IMG/VR virus record: IMGVR_UViG_3300010331_000020
Location: 1-44,687 of that record
Source of the DNA: a virus
Length of the DNA: 44,687 nucleotides
Direction: 5' to 3' (one strand)
Both the position numbers and the translations under genes were made by a program. Of the stretch, positions 31,896-40,180 are shown in pieces; position 1 is the first letter of the stretch, and every line of letters begins with the position of its first letter. The notes under the pieces were generated by a model, which searched no databases, had not been told where the DNA came from, and saw nothing but the letters and a program-made list of their open reading frames with translations.

Positions 31896-33593
31896 ATGGA
31901 AATAACCGTAATCAAACAAGATTACGCTATTTCTTTTGCATACCGTCCGCATCTTGTCGAAGCCGTTAAACATTTACCTGGTCGTAAATGGAACGATTCT
32001 TTGAAGGTGTGGACGGTTCCTTTGATGTACCGCGATGAGGTTAGTAAATTCCGCCTAAAGTGGGGTTTTAAGATGGTCGAAGCAAAGGAGCCAGAAAAAG
32101 AAATAGTAGTCGAAGAAGTTCAAGTCAAGGCAATGCCAACGGGCGAAGGTCTTGACCTATCATTCATGAAAATGAAACCGTATCCATTCCAGGTGGAAGG
32201 AATTGCAGCCGGAATTGAATTTGAAAGGCTAATTATTGGAGATCAACCGGGACTTGGTAAAACCCTGCAAAGTATCGGAATAGTCGGTTTCGTAAAATCA
32301 TTTCCGTGTTTAGTTATTTGCCCTTCATCTTTAAAAGAAAATTGGCGCCGCGAATTTGAAAAGGTCAGCGGACGCAAAGCGATGATTCTAACTGATGCAG
32401 TGAAAAGGAATTACAAACTATTTTACGAGGCTGGACTTGCAGATGTTTTTATAGTCAATTACGAAAGCCTGAAAAAGTATTTTGTTTCATCCATCACACA
32501 AAGAACATCACCATCAACCGGAAAGCCTATCCCGTGGACACTAAAAGACGTGTATTTCCGCAATGAAATAGAAATGTTTAAGTCTGTTATTATTGACGAA
32601 TTACACCGCTGTAAATCAACCGCAACTCAACAAAGCAAGTTCACGAAAGGAATTACAACAGGTAAAAGGTTTGTGATCGGATTAACCGGAACGCCGGTCG
32701 TAAACAAGCCAAAGGATTTAGTTTCCCAGCTGTATATTATCAACCAAATGAATCAGACGTTTGGCAATTACAAGCACTTTACTGATCGATATTGTGCCGG
32801 AAATAACGAGGCGAGCAACCTGAAAGAACTCAACGTTAAGCTAAGAAACAATTGCTTTATCAGACGTGAAAAACAGGCAGTTTTAAAGGATCTTCCAGAC
32901 AAACAAAGGCAGGTAGTTATTTGCAACATCAACAACCGCAAAGAGTACGACGACGCGGAAAAGGATCTTATCAAATACCTGAAGGACTACAAAGATGCTT
33001 CAGATAGTAAAATTGCCAGTGCGTTGAGAGGTGAAATCATGGTTAAAATCGGAATTCTCAAAAACATCTCAGCACGTGGAAAACTTGCAGAGGTTTTTGA
33101 TTTTGTTGATGACATCATGGAGGCAGGGGAAAAACTAATTCTGTTCATCCACCTCAAAGAAGTTTCGGCCGCAGTCATGGCCCGATATCACGGAGCGGTC
33201 AGTATTACCGGATCTGATGATATGATTTCACGTCAAAATTCAGTTGATAGATTTCAAAAGGACCCTAAAGTAAAATTGATCGTTTGTTCCATCAAAGCCG
33301 CCGGAGTTGGCCTGACATTAACAGCATCTTCCAGAGTTGGATTTATTGAGTTCCCTTGGACTTATGCAGACTGCGAACAATGCGAAGATAGAGCACACCG
33401 GATAGGCCAGAAAGATAGTGTGATGGTCTATTATTTTTTAGGTAAAAACACTATTGACAGCAAAATCTACAAAATAATTCAGGCAAAGAAAGCAATTGCG
33501 CAAGCGGTCACGGGATCGACTGAGCAAATACCTGAAAACATTGTAGATATGGTTGTAAATTTATTTAATCAGAAAGACGAGGACGAGCATTAG
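31896..33593 (+). CDS. SNF2-family helicase with HARP-like N-terminus
   Basis: The 565-residue protein has a Walker A GDQPGLGKT (115-123), DELH (234-237), GLTGTPVVN motif III, and helicase C motifs (AAGVGLTLTASSRVGFIEFPW; QCEDRAHRIGQ). Residues 1-60 (FAYRPHLVEAVKHLPGRKWNDSLKVWTVP) resemble the HARP module of SMARCAL1-type annealing helicases. It may remodel forks or DNA-protein complexes during recombination or replication. Confidence 0.88.
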   Translation: MEITVIKQDYAISFAYRPHLVEAVKHLPGRKWNDSLKVWTVPLMYRDEVSKFRLKWGFKMVEAKEPEKEIVVEEVQVKAMPTGEGLDLSFMKMKPYPFQVEGIAAGIEFERLIIGDQPGLGKTLQSIGIVGFVKSFPCLVICPSSLKENWRREFEKVSGRKAMILTDAVKRNYKLFYEAGLADVFIVNYESLKKYFVSSITQRTSPSTGKPIPWTLKDVYFRNEIEMFKSVIIDELHRCKSTATQQSKFTKGITTGKRFVIGLTGTPVVNKPKDLVSQLYIINQMNQTFGNYKHFTDRYCAGNNEASNLKELNVKLRNNCFIRREKQAVLKDLPDKQRQVVICNINNRKEYDDAEKDLIKYLKDYKDASDSKIASALRGEIMVKIGILKNISARGKLAEVFDFVDDIMEAGEKLILFIHLKEVSAAVMARYHGAVSITGSDDMISRQNSVDRFQKDPKVKLIVCSIKAAGVGLTLTASSRVGFIEFPWTYADCEQCEDRAHRIGQKDSVMVYYFLGKNTIDSKIYKIIQAKKAIAQAVTGSTEQIPENIVDMVVNLFNQKDEDEH

Positions 33594-33598
33594 AAATT

Positions 33599-33808
33599 AT
33601 GGAAAAGCTATCAAAAGACTTAATATTTATAAGTCAAATTAACAGGGACGGCTCAGGAGTTACGCCTGTCAACAGTGAGTATTTATACTTTTTGCAAGAA
33701 AACAAATTCTCGAAAGATAGGCCGTTTCATTTGCGTTGCCTTTCTATGACCGAAAAAACATTTATAGCAAGCAATTTTAACTCATTTGTTGTAAAACTTA
33801 AACAATAA
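33599..33808 (+). CDS. Hypothetical small protein (69 aa)
   Basis: The family is not recognised. The protein is soluble, Phe- and Lys-rich, located between the SNF2 helicase and NinG. The ATG is five bases after the helicase stop. Confidence 0.55.
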   Translation: MEKLSKDLIFISQINRDGSGVTPVNSEYLYFLQENKFSKDRPFHLRCLSMTEKTFIASNFNSFVVKLKQ

Positions 33809-33822
33809 AACATTTAGAAATT

Positions 33823-34020
33823 ATGCCAAAAGGTAATTGGACAGAAGCAGACAAGGACGGGTTTATTCACGTTCCTGATGAATTAGACGGGCTTGTAAAT
33901 AAACTTGGATTTCAGTTGAGATTTCACACGATTTCTGATAAAAATGAAATTCAAACAGTTTGTGATATGGCCTGGATTGCACAAAAGTATTTCAGGGATC
34001 ATCCTGAAGCATTAAAATAA
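33823..34020 (+). CDS. Hypothetical small protein (65 aa)
   Basis: The family is not recognised. MPKGNWTEADKDGFIHVPDELDG is followed by short strands and a helix (DMAWIAQKYFRDHP). It overlaps NinG by one base (TAATG). Confidence 0.6.
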   Translation: MPKGNWTEADKDGFIHVPDELDGLVNKLGFQLRFHTISDKNEIQTVCDMAWIAQKYFRDHPEALK

Positions 34021-34619
34021 TGGAACCCAAAACTAAAACCTGCAAATGTGGGAATGAGTTTATTCCACAGTACAGAAACTTAATCCTTATATCAAAGCAG
34101 TGCATTGCTTGCCGTTGCAAGAACGAACTCGATAAAAGACACGCTTTAAAAAGAATAGCTCTTAAAACGCCTCATTTACCTATTAAATCAGTTGTTCGGG
34201 AAAACCGAACATGTGACGTTAAAAAAAAAGTTCGGCGTATTTCAGAAAAAGGTTTAATCGCAAAACTCGATAAGGTATTCAGTTTATTCATTCGACAAAG
34301 GGATTCTAAAGACGGGGTTTTCAAGTGTATTTCATGCGGAAAGCCTAAGCCTTACAGATTAGCAGATAATGGCCATTATATCAATCGTGCAAACATGACA
34401 ACCCGATATGATGAAGTCAATTGCAATGCTCAATGTTCGTATTGTAACCGTTTTCGTGAGGGCAATGCTCAGGGATATCGCAAAGGATTGATTAAAAAAT
34501 ACGGAGAACTGGCCGTTGATATTCTTGAAATGAAAAAACACAACACCTCAAAGATTTCAAGTGTCGAGTTACAGATATTGATTGATGTTTATAAGGCTAA
34601 ATTAAAGGGTTATGAATAA
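34020..34619 (+). CDS. ninG: NinG-like recombination protein
   Basis: This protein resembles lambda NinG (Rap), which acts on recombination intermediates. Features are an N-terminal zinc motif (CKCGNEF...CIACRC), SLFIRQRDSKDGVFKCISCGKPKPY, and the HNH-like region GHYINRANMTTRYDEVNCNAQCSYCNRFREGN. At 199 residues it is the usual length. Confidence 0.92.
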   Translation: MEPKTKTCKCGNEFIPQYRNLILISKQCIACRCKNELDKRHALKRIALKTPHLPIKSVVRENRTCDVKKKVRRISEKGLIAKLDKVFSLFIRQRDSKDGVFKCISCGKPKPYRLADNGHYINRANMTTRYDEVNCNAQCSYCNRFREGNAQGYRKGLIKKYGELAVDILEMKKHNTSKISSVELQILIDVYKAKLKGYE

Positions 34620-34812
34620 ACCATGGTACACCTCACAAAAACGCTTCAACGCTAAAATAGTAATTCGATGGGAAAAGAGAGGGTTTAAATACCATGCCGG
34701 ACACCTCCAATTATTACGGTTTTCCTATCGAACGCTGATGTATTGGGCGTGTATAAATGGTGCGAAAGTAAGCACTAAAAACAAAGTAAATACTGAACTA
34801 AAATTATTTTAA
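34612..34812 (+). CDS. Hypothetical basic protein (66 aa)
   Basis: The family is not recognised. It is small, highly basic and aromatic (KPWYTSQKRFNAKIVIRWEKRGFKYH), overlapping NinG by 8 bp (ATGAATAA). Nucleic-acid binding is plausible from charge only. Confidence 0.5.
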   Translation: MNKPWYTSQKRFNAKIVIRWEKRGFKYHAGHLQLLRFSYRTLMYWACINGAKVSTKNKVNTELKLF

Positions 34813-34813
34813 A

Positions 34814-37345
34814 ATGAGCACGAAAGAACAATACATCGACTTTCTAAAGTCAAAGATTTGCATTGCGCCTGAAACTGGATTATCTATTGAAATTCCGTTA
34901 ATGGACTTCAATGATGGCACAAAACTAAAACCCCATCAAAGGGATGCAGTCAATTGGGCCATAAAAGGCGGCAGACGGGCGTTATTTGAATCTTTCGGAC
35001 TTGGTAAGACAATTCAGCAGCTTTTAATCATTCAAGCTATTTTAGAGCACGAAGGCGGTAAAGGAATTATCTGTTGTCCGTTGGGAGTTCGACAAGAATT
35101 TAAAAAAGACGGTCGCAATAAATTAGGGATCGAAGTAAACTACGTCAAGACTCAGGAAGAGGCCGACAGTTATCCAGATGGATCTATCCTAATAACCAAT
35201 TATGAACGAATCAGAGACGGTAATATTGACCCGAAAACATTTACCGTTACCAGCTTAGATGAGGCTTCAGTTTTGCGCTCTTATGGTTCAAAAACTTACC
35301 AAACATTCTTAGAAAAATTCAAAGGAGTTAAATATAAGTTTGTTTGTACCGCGACACCTTCGCCAAATAAATACAAAGAACTGATTCACTACGCCGGATA
35401 TCTTGAAGTAATGGACACCGGACAGGCTTTAACCCGATTCTTTCAAAGGGATTCAACAAAGGCCAACAACCTCACGCTTTATCCTCACAAAGAAAAAGAA
35501 TTCTGGTTCTGGCTTTCAACCTGGGCTTTATTCATCACCAAACCTTCCGATCTTGGATATTCTGACGAAGGATATGATTTGCCGGAAATGCAGGTTGTCT
35601 ACCATCCAGTAAAAGTTGACCATACCACCGCAGGCTGTGACGATGATGGCCAGGCTAAAATGTTCCGGGATTCGGCCATTGGACTGAAGGATGCCGCAAA
35701 GGAAAAGAGAGACTCAATCCCTCACAGAATTGAAATGATGGAAAGTATTATCAAAAACGATCCTGACAGCCATTACATTATTTGGCATAATCTCGAATCT
35801 GAAAGGCATGAGATTATGAAGTCTTTTCCACCAAAAGAATACAATTCGGCAGATGCTTACGGCTCGCAGGATCTCGATGAAAGAGAACAGGTTGTAATTG
35901 ATTTTAGTGAAGGGAAAATAAAGTATTTAGCAACAAAGCCGTCAATTAGCGGACAGGGTTGTAATTTTCAATATCACTGCCATAAAGCTATCTTTCTGGG
36001 TATTGGATACGAATTCAATGATTTTATTCAGGCGCTGCATAGAATTCACAGATTTCAACAAAATCAGCCGGTTGAGATTCATATTATTTACGCCGAATCG
36101 GAAGGTGAAATTCTGAAAGCGTTAGAGCACAAATGGAAACAGCATAACTATTTAGTTGAACAAATGACAAATATCATGAAAGAAAACGGTTTAAGCTCCA
36201 CAAATGGAGAGCAGAAGTTGTTGAGGTCGTTAGGACTTGAAAGAAGGGTTGAGGCTGGTAAGTTGTTCGAAGCTATCAATAACGATTGCACCATCGAAAC
36301 GATGTGTATGGATACCGATTCTGTGGACCTGATTCATACTTCAATTCCCTTTTCGAATCACTACGAATACACCCCATCATACAACGATTTCGGACACAAC
36401 GAAGGAAATGCAAGATTCTTTGAGCAAATGGATTTCTTAACACCTGAACTTTTAAGAGTATTAAGACCCGGGCGCCTTGCAGTAATTCACGTTAAAGACA
36501 GGATCTTATTCGGTAATGCTACGGGAACAGGAATGCCAACGGTTGACCCGTTCAGTGATATGACTGTATTTCATTTTATCAAAAATGGATTTCAGTACAT
36601 GGGCCGGATTACCATCGAAACCGATGTAGTAAGGGAAAACAATCAAACCTACCGACTTGGATGGACTGAAAAAACAAAAGACGGCACAAAGATGGGTGTA
36701 GGATGTCCGGAGTATCTTTTGCTGTTTAGAAAATTACCCTCGGACACTTCAAAGGCTTATGCTGATGTTCCGGTAGTAAAAACCAAAGAAGGATACAACC
36801 GTGGCCAATGGCAGATTGACGCCCGGGCAAAGTGGAACAGTTCGGGCGAAAGGTTCCTTACTCCGGATGAGCTTCGTCAGTATCCAATTGACCGAATAAA
36901 TAAATATTTTGGTGAGTGGGCAAAAGACACGGTTTATAGCTATGAAATTCATGTCGAAATTGCAATCACGCTTGACAAAATGGAAAAGCTACCTGCAACA
37001 TTTGAAACCTTGAAGATTCCGGCCCGCACACCATGGGTATGGGATGATATCAACCGAATGATTACCCTCAATTCAAAGCAGACTCAAAAGAAGTTGCAAA
37101 ATCATGTTTGCCCTCTTCAGTTCGATATCGTTGACAGGGTGGTTGAGAATTGGAGTAATCCAGGCGAATTGGTTTATGATCCTTTCGGAGGCATTATGAC
37201 AGTTCCATACAGAGCGATTAAGTTAGGACGGAAAGGAAAAGCATGTGAATTAAACCCTGACTATTTCAGGGATGGATTGTGCTATCTGAGAGCAATTGAA
37301 ACCGAAGTTCAGTCTCCGACAATGTTTGCGCTATCTGAATTTTAA
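34814..37345 (+). CDS. Helicase-methyltransferase fusion protein (843 aa)
   Basis: Residues 35-460 form an SF2/SNF2-like helicase: LKPHQRDAVNW, Walker A FGLGKT (61-66), SLDEAS, and C-terminal motif QALHRIHRFQQ. Residues 485-843 form a DNA N4/N6-methyltransferase: TSIPFSNHYEYTPSYNDFGH near 507, and the AdoMet site VYDPFGGIMTVPYRA near 787. The catalytic motif is SIPF instead of the usual (D/N/S)PP(Y/F/W). It may move along DNA and methylate phage DNA against host restriction. Confidence 0.88.
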   Translation: MSTKEQYIDFLKSKICIAPETGLSIEIPLMDFNDGTKLKPHQRDAVNWAIKGGRRALFESFGLGKTIQQLLIIQAILEHEGGKGIICCPLGVRQEFKKDGRNKLGIEVNYVKTQEEADSYPDGSILITNYERIRDGNIDPKTFTVTSLDEASVLRSYGSKTYQTFLEKFKGVKYKFVCTATPSPNKYKELIHYAGYLEVMDTGQALTRFFQRDSTKANNLTLYPHKEKEFWFWLSTWALFITKPSDLGYSDEGYDLPEMQVVYHPVKVDHTTAGCDDDGQAKMFRDSAIGLKDAAKEKRDSIPHRIEMMESIIKNDPDSHYIIWHNLESERHEIMKSFPPKEYNSADAYGSQDLDEREQVVIDFSEGKIKYLATKPSISGQGCNFQYHCHKAIFLGIGYEFNDFIQALHRIHRFQQNQPVEIHIIYAESEGEILKALEHKWKQHNYLVEQMTNIMKENGLSSTNGEQKLLRSLGLERRVEAGKLFEAINNDCTIETMCMDTDSVDLIHTSIPFSNHYEYTPSYNDFGHNEGNARFFEQMDFLTPELLRVLRPGRLAVIHVKDRILFGNATGTGMPTVDPFSDMTVFHFIKNGFQYMGRITIETDVVRENNQTYRLGWTEKTKDGTKMGVGCPEYLLLFRKLPSDTSKAYADVPVVKTKEGYNRGQWQIDARAKWNSSGERFLTPDELRQYPIDRINKYFGEWAKDTVYSYEIHVEIAITLDKMEKLPATFETLKIPARTPWVWDDINRMITLNSKQTQKKLQNHVCPLQFDIVDRVVENWSNPGELVYDPFGGIMTVPYRAIKLGRKGKACELNPDYFRDGLCYLRAIETEVQSPTMFALSEF

Positions 37346-37355
37346 AATCTAAATC

Positions 37356-38099
37356 ATGGCAGAAAATAAAAAATCATTCTTGCTGTATGCTGATTATGAA
37401 AGCCTCTTCTCTGAATTATCAGACGAAGAGGCCGGAAAGCTAATAAAAGTTGTATTTAAGTATGTCAATGATGAAAATCCAATAGTCACTGATAAGATGT
37501 TGAATATTGCATTTATACCCATTAAATTACAGCTTAAAAGAGACCTGAAAAGATGGGATAATAAGATAACAAAAAGAGCTGAATCAGGAAGATTAGGAGG
37601 GATAAAAAGCGGAGAAATACGCGCTTTAAATTCGAAGCAAAACGAAGCAAACGAAGCAAATGCTTCAAATTCGAAGCAAACGAAGCAAAGCGAAGCAAAC
37701 GAAGCTGTAACTGTAACTGATACTGTAACTGTAACTGATACTGTAACTGTAAATGATACTGTAACTGATACTTTTATAAATATAAAAGAGAGAGAAAAGG
37801 AAAACCCCTCACTTTTTCAGATCTTTTTAACAGAGAATCAAATTCAAAATAACGATGCTTTAGAATTTCTCAGCTCAGAAAGTTGGTTTGAATCAAAAGC
37901 AATGCAGTTGAAAAGCGAAACGGCTATCATAACCGAAAAAGCAAAAGACTTTCTTGTTAATCTTCGCCACCGCGATAAACTGGAAGGAAAACAGCTTGCA
38001 GACTTCAGGGAGCATTTTGTAAATTGGTTTAAACTTAACCGGAGCGACACCATCCCGGATAAAAAGTATGATTATTTAATTCCTAAATGCCTACAATGA
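37356..38099 (+). CDS. DUF6291-like replication initiator candidate with internal iterons
   Basis: Residues 1-85 (KKSFLLYADYESLFSELSDEEAGKLIKVVFKYVND...RAESGRLGGIKSGE) match DUF6291, found in Bacteroidota phage replication genes. The C-terminal 100 residues form a second helical domain. Between them lies a low-complexity linker encoded by the iterons at 37633-37770. Two domains joined over an in-gene repeat array is the lambda O layout, so this is a candidate initiator. Confidence 0.7.
   Translation: MAENKKSFLLYADYESLFSELSDEEAGKLIKVVFKYVNDENPIVTDKMLNIAFIPIKLQLKRDLKRWDNKITKRAESGRLGGIKSGEIRALNSKQNEANEANASNSKQTKQSEANEAVTVTDTVTVTDTVTVNDTVTDTFINIKEREKENPSLFQIFLTENQIQNNDALEFLSSESWFESKAMQLKSETAIITEKAKDFLVNLRHRDKLEGKQLADFREHFVNWFKLNRSDTIPDKKYDYLIPKCLQ
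37633..37788 (+). repeat. Iteron array and AT-rich segment, candidate replication origin
   Basis: CGAAGC-AAA repeats start at 37633, 37643, 37652, 37672, 37681, 37691 and 37700, with an inverted copy (GCTTC) at 37662. An 18-bp repeat, CTGTAACTGTAACTGATA, follows at 37705, 37723 and 37741 with a partial copy at 37759. The AT-rich palindrome CTTTTATA-AA-TATAAAAG follows at 37771-37788. Iterons plus an AT-rich unwinding region inside an initiator gene is origin-like. Confidence 0.65.
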
Positions 38100-38644
38100 C
38101 AGCAGACAACGTTTACTCAAAATCAGAAATATCAACAATTCCCTTTGAAAATTTAAAGGAAATTATCAACGATGAGATTGTTGCCCTTCTTTTCGATTTC
38201 GGTCAAAAGGTAGGCGCCAATGATCCAGAATTTAATTATTTGGTTGCAAAAACAACCGAAGTACTACGAAGCCAATATCCCAAATGGAAATTATTCTATT
38301 TGGATGAATGCTTCAGGAACGGCAAACAAGACGTTTACGACAAAGGGCAAAAAGTGACAATGAAACGGTTAGAATATTGGTTTAAGTCTTACAACATTCA
38401 CACTTCGGACGCTCTAAAAGATCAATGGAAAGAAAAGTCTTATTCGGAACTTGACAATACCGGGTTCTTCAACAATTCTTGCAGATTTCCCAATATTATC
38501 AAATTCAGACAGGCACGAAAGCCAGAATACGACGGTGAAGATTGGACACTCGAAAAGATTGAGCAGTTGCCAGAATATCAACACTGGCTTAGCCTACGAA
38601 GCCGCAAAGCTCCAGACCTTAAAAATTTAATCAATAAAAAGTAA
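38096..38644 (+). CDS. Replication-associated protein, possible helicase loader (182 aa)
   Basis: The family is not recognised with confidence. The protein is helical and lies directly after the initiator candidate, where lambda P is found. Start is either ATG at 38087 or 38096; the latter couples with the upstream stop (ATGA). No P-loop is visible, so if it loads the host helicase it is not an AAA+ loader. Confidence 0.6.
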   Translation: MTADNVYSKSEISTIPFENLKEIINDEIVALLFDFGQKVGANDPEFNYLVAKTTEVLRSQYPKWKLFYLDECFRNGKQDVYDKGQKVTMKRLEYWFKSYNIHTSDALKDQWKEKSYSELDNTGFFNNSCRFPNIIKFRQARKPEYDGEDWTLEKIEQLPEYQHWLSLRSRKAPDLKNLINKK

Positions 38645-38645
38645 A

Positions 38646-38786
38646 ATGGAACTAGAAAAAATCGCGCCTTACTTGGCGCACGGATTGAAAGCATTGGATG
38701 TAAAAGGCGGTGTATGTGTCATGCCTGATATGGCAGTATTCGACACTTGGAGCCAGGCAAACGATTATATACAGACAAAGAAATGA
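38646..38786 (+). CDS. Small protein upstream of methyltransferase (46 aa)
   Basis: MELEKIAPYLAHGLKALDVKGG... is 46 residues, soluble and compact. It begins one base after the previous stop and overlaps the methyltransferase start by 4 bp (ATGA). Close coupling on both sides supports it as a gene. Its function is unknown. Confidence 0.55.
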   Translation: MELEKIAPYLAHGLKALDVKGGVCVMPDMAVFDTWSQANDYIQTKK

Positions 38787-40177
38787 AACAAATTAGCCTA
38801 TTCAGTGGAATTGGAGGTTTTGAATTAGCCGGAGAATGGGCAGGGTGGGAGAATATCGCCTCATGCGAAATTAACCCGTTTGGCAACCAGGTATTAACTC
38901 ACTACTGGCCGGAAGCCTATCACCACGACAATGTAAAAACACTCACTTACGAAAAACTAAATGAAGAACTTATTCAGCGATTTGGAACAGACTGGCGAAA
39001 CGATGACCTTATCATTACCGGAGGATTCCCATGTCAGCCATACAGTGCCGCCGGGAAACGTCTTGGAAAAGAAGATGACCGCCACCTCTGGCCGGAGATG
39101 CTTAGAATTATACGCGAAGTTAAACCGGAATGGGTTGTGGGCGAAAACGTTCTCGGCCTTACTAATTGGAATGACGGGGTGGTATTCAACGAAGTGCAGA
39201 CTGACTTGGAGTCTGCGGGGTACGAAGTATTACCGTTCGTACTTCCAGCTTGTAGCGTCAACGCTCCCCACAGAAGGGATAGGGTTTGGTTTGTTGCGCA
39301 CTCCATTAGTCGGGGACGCCACGAGCGGAGCAAGTCCGAATACAACAACGTTGGTAAACGGTCGCTTTGTAAGAACGAGCAAAGCAACAGGAACAAAGTT
39401 TGGAGCGAAACTTCAGGATGCAATAGCAACCGGATTACTACCAACACCGGATTGTTCGGACAGAAGATCGGACAACAGCAGTCAATGGGGGTTGAGCAAT
39501 TATGCAAAGAACGATCTTTTACCAACGCCAAGAGCAAACAAGGTGAACGATTGCAATCTGAACAGCGAGAATTTAGCGAACAGGAACAAGGGCAATTTAG
39601 AGGAATTAGTAGCGAAATGGGTGGTAGGTTTATTACCAAGTCCATGTGCAACGGACAGCCCGGACAAGAACACAGGAAAGAGAAACCAGGACGGATTGCA
39701 GAAAAGAGCGTTCCAGATTACTGGCGAAACTTCCCAACTCAATCCCTGGTTCGTAGCAGAAATGATGGGGTTTCCCCCGGATTGGCTGGAATTACCGTTC
39801 CAAAACACAGAAACGAAAGCATAAAAGCATACGGAAATGCAATCGTTCCACAGGTTGTTTATCAAATTTTCAAAGCAATAAATCAATACTTAAAAAATCA
39901 ATTCAAAATGAATAAATCATATTTAGGCAGAACGGTAACAAATCAGATCGAATTTAACGAACCTGGAACATTTATGTCGTATCACGCCGCCTGTAAATGG
40001 TGCAGCGATAACGGCTATTCCTACGGCTCAATGGACGGCGATAACCCGATAGCAATTTGGAAGGGTGAATGCTCAATATCTAAATGGTACAACCTGAGCA
40101 AAGAAGAAAAAGGTTCATGTGATGCTGTGATGGTTGGAGATATGAGAGATGGCCCTGTAAGTATTTATATTTTTTAG
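38783..40177 (+). CDS. DNA C5-cytosine methyltransferase with C-terminal extension
   Basis: This 464-residue enzyme should methylate cytosine in phage DNA. Motifs are all present: I (LFSGIGGFELAGEW, 6-19), IV (GGFPCQPYS, catalytic Cys84), VI (ENV, 121-123), VIII (RRDRVWFV, 164-171) and X (YGNAIVPQV, near 350). The target-recognition part (about 175-320) is unusually rich in Ser, Asn, Gln, Arg and Glu, and is fully overlapped by another long ORF. After motif X, a 90-residue extension starting MNKSYLGR (nt 39908) looks like a separate small protein fused on or started internally. Confidence 0.92.
   Translation: MKQISLFSGIGGFELAGEWAGWENIASCEINPFGNQVLTHYWPEAYHHDNVKTLTYEKLNEELIQRFGTDWRNDDLIITGGFPCQPYSAAGKRLGKEDDRHLWPEMLRIIREVKPEWVVGENVLGLTNWNDGVVFNEVQTDLESAGYEVLPFVLPACSVNAPHRRDRVWFVAHSISRGRHERSKSEYNNVGKRSLCKNEQSNRNKVWSETSGCNSNRITTNTGLFGQKIGQQQSMGVEQLCKERSFTNAKSKQGERLQSEQREFSEQEQGQFRGISSEMGGRFITKSMCNGQPGQEHRKEKPGRIAEKSVPDYWRNFPTQSLVRSRNDGVSPGLAGITVPKHRNESIKAYGNAIVPQVVYQIFKAINQYLKNQFKMNKSYLGRTVTNQIEFNEPGTFMSYHAACKWCSDNGYSYGSMDGDNPIAIWKGECSISKWYNLSKEEKGSCDAVMVGDMRDGPVSIYIF
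38961..39824 (+). CDS. Overlapping +1-frame ORF inside the methyltransferase gene (287 aa)
   Basis: The frame is open for 864 bp within methyltransferase codons 60-347. Its product has ordered, protein-like features: MKNLFSDLEQ, EKKMTATSGRRCLELYAKLNRNGLWAKTFSALLIG, GWYSTKCRLTWSLRGTKYYRSYFQL, repeated LLPTP elements, and SQLNPWFVAEMMGFPPDWLELPF. I recall very similar proteins from other Bacteroidota phages. The last motif resembles text from methyltransferase C-termini in another frame. Real dual coding is the best reading, though expression is unproven. Confidence 0.68.
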   Translation: MKNLFSDLEQTGETMTLSLPEDSHVSHTVPPGNVLEKKMTATSGRRCLELYAKLNRNGLWAKTFSALLIGMTGWYSTKCRLTWSLRGTKYYRSYFQLVASTLPTEGIGFGLLRTPLVGDATSGASPNTTTLVNGRFVRTSKATGTKFGAKLQDAIATGLLPTPDCSDRRSDNSSQWGLSNYAKNDLLPTPRANKVNDCNLNSENLANRNKGNLEELVAKWVVGLLPSPCATDSPDKNTGKRNQDGLQKRAFQITGETSQLNPWFVAEMMGFPPDWLELPFQNTETKA

Positions 40178-40180
40178 GCT

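Noticed and set aside
37633-37770. CRISPR array
   Set aside because: Repeats are 9-18 bp, nearly contiguous, in frame inside a coding region and without unique spacers.
39034-39886. Long minus-strand ORFs (205 aa and 128 aa) opposite the methyltransferase
   Set aside because: Their products look like composition artefacts (Ser/Leu/Pro/Cys-rich, no domain pattern). Open antisense frames follow from the constrained two-frame coding on the plus strand.
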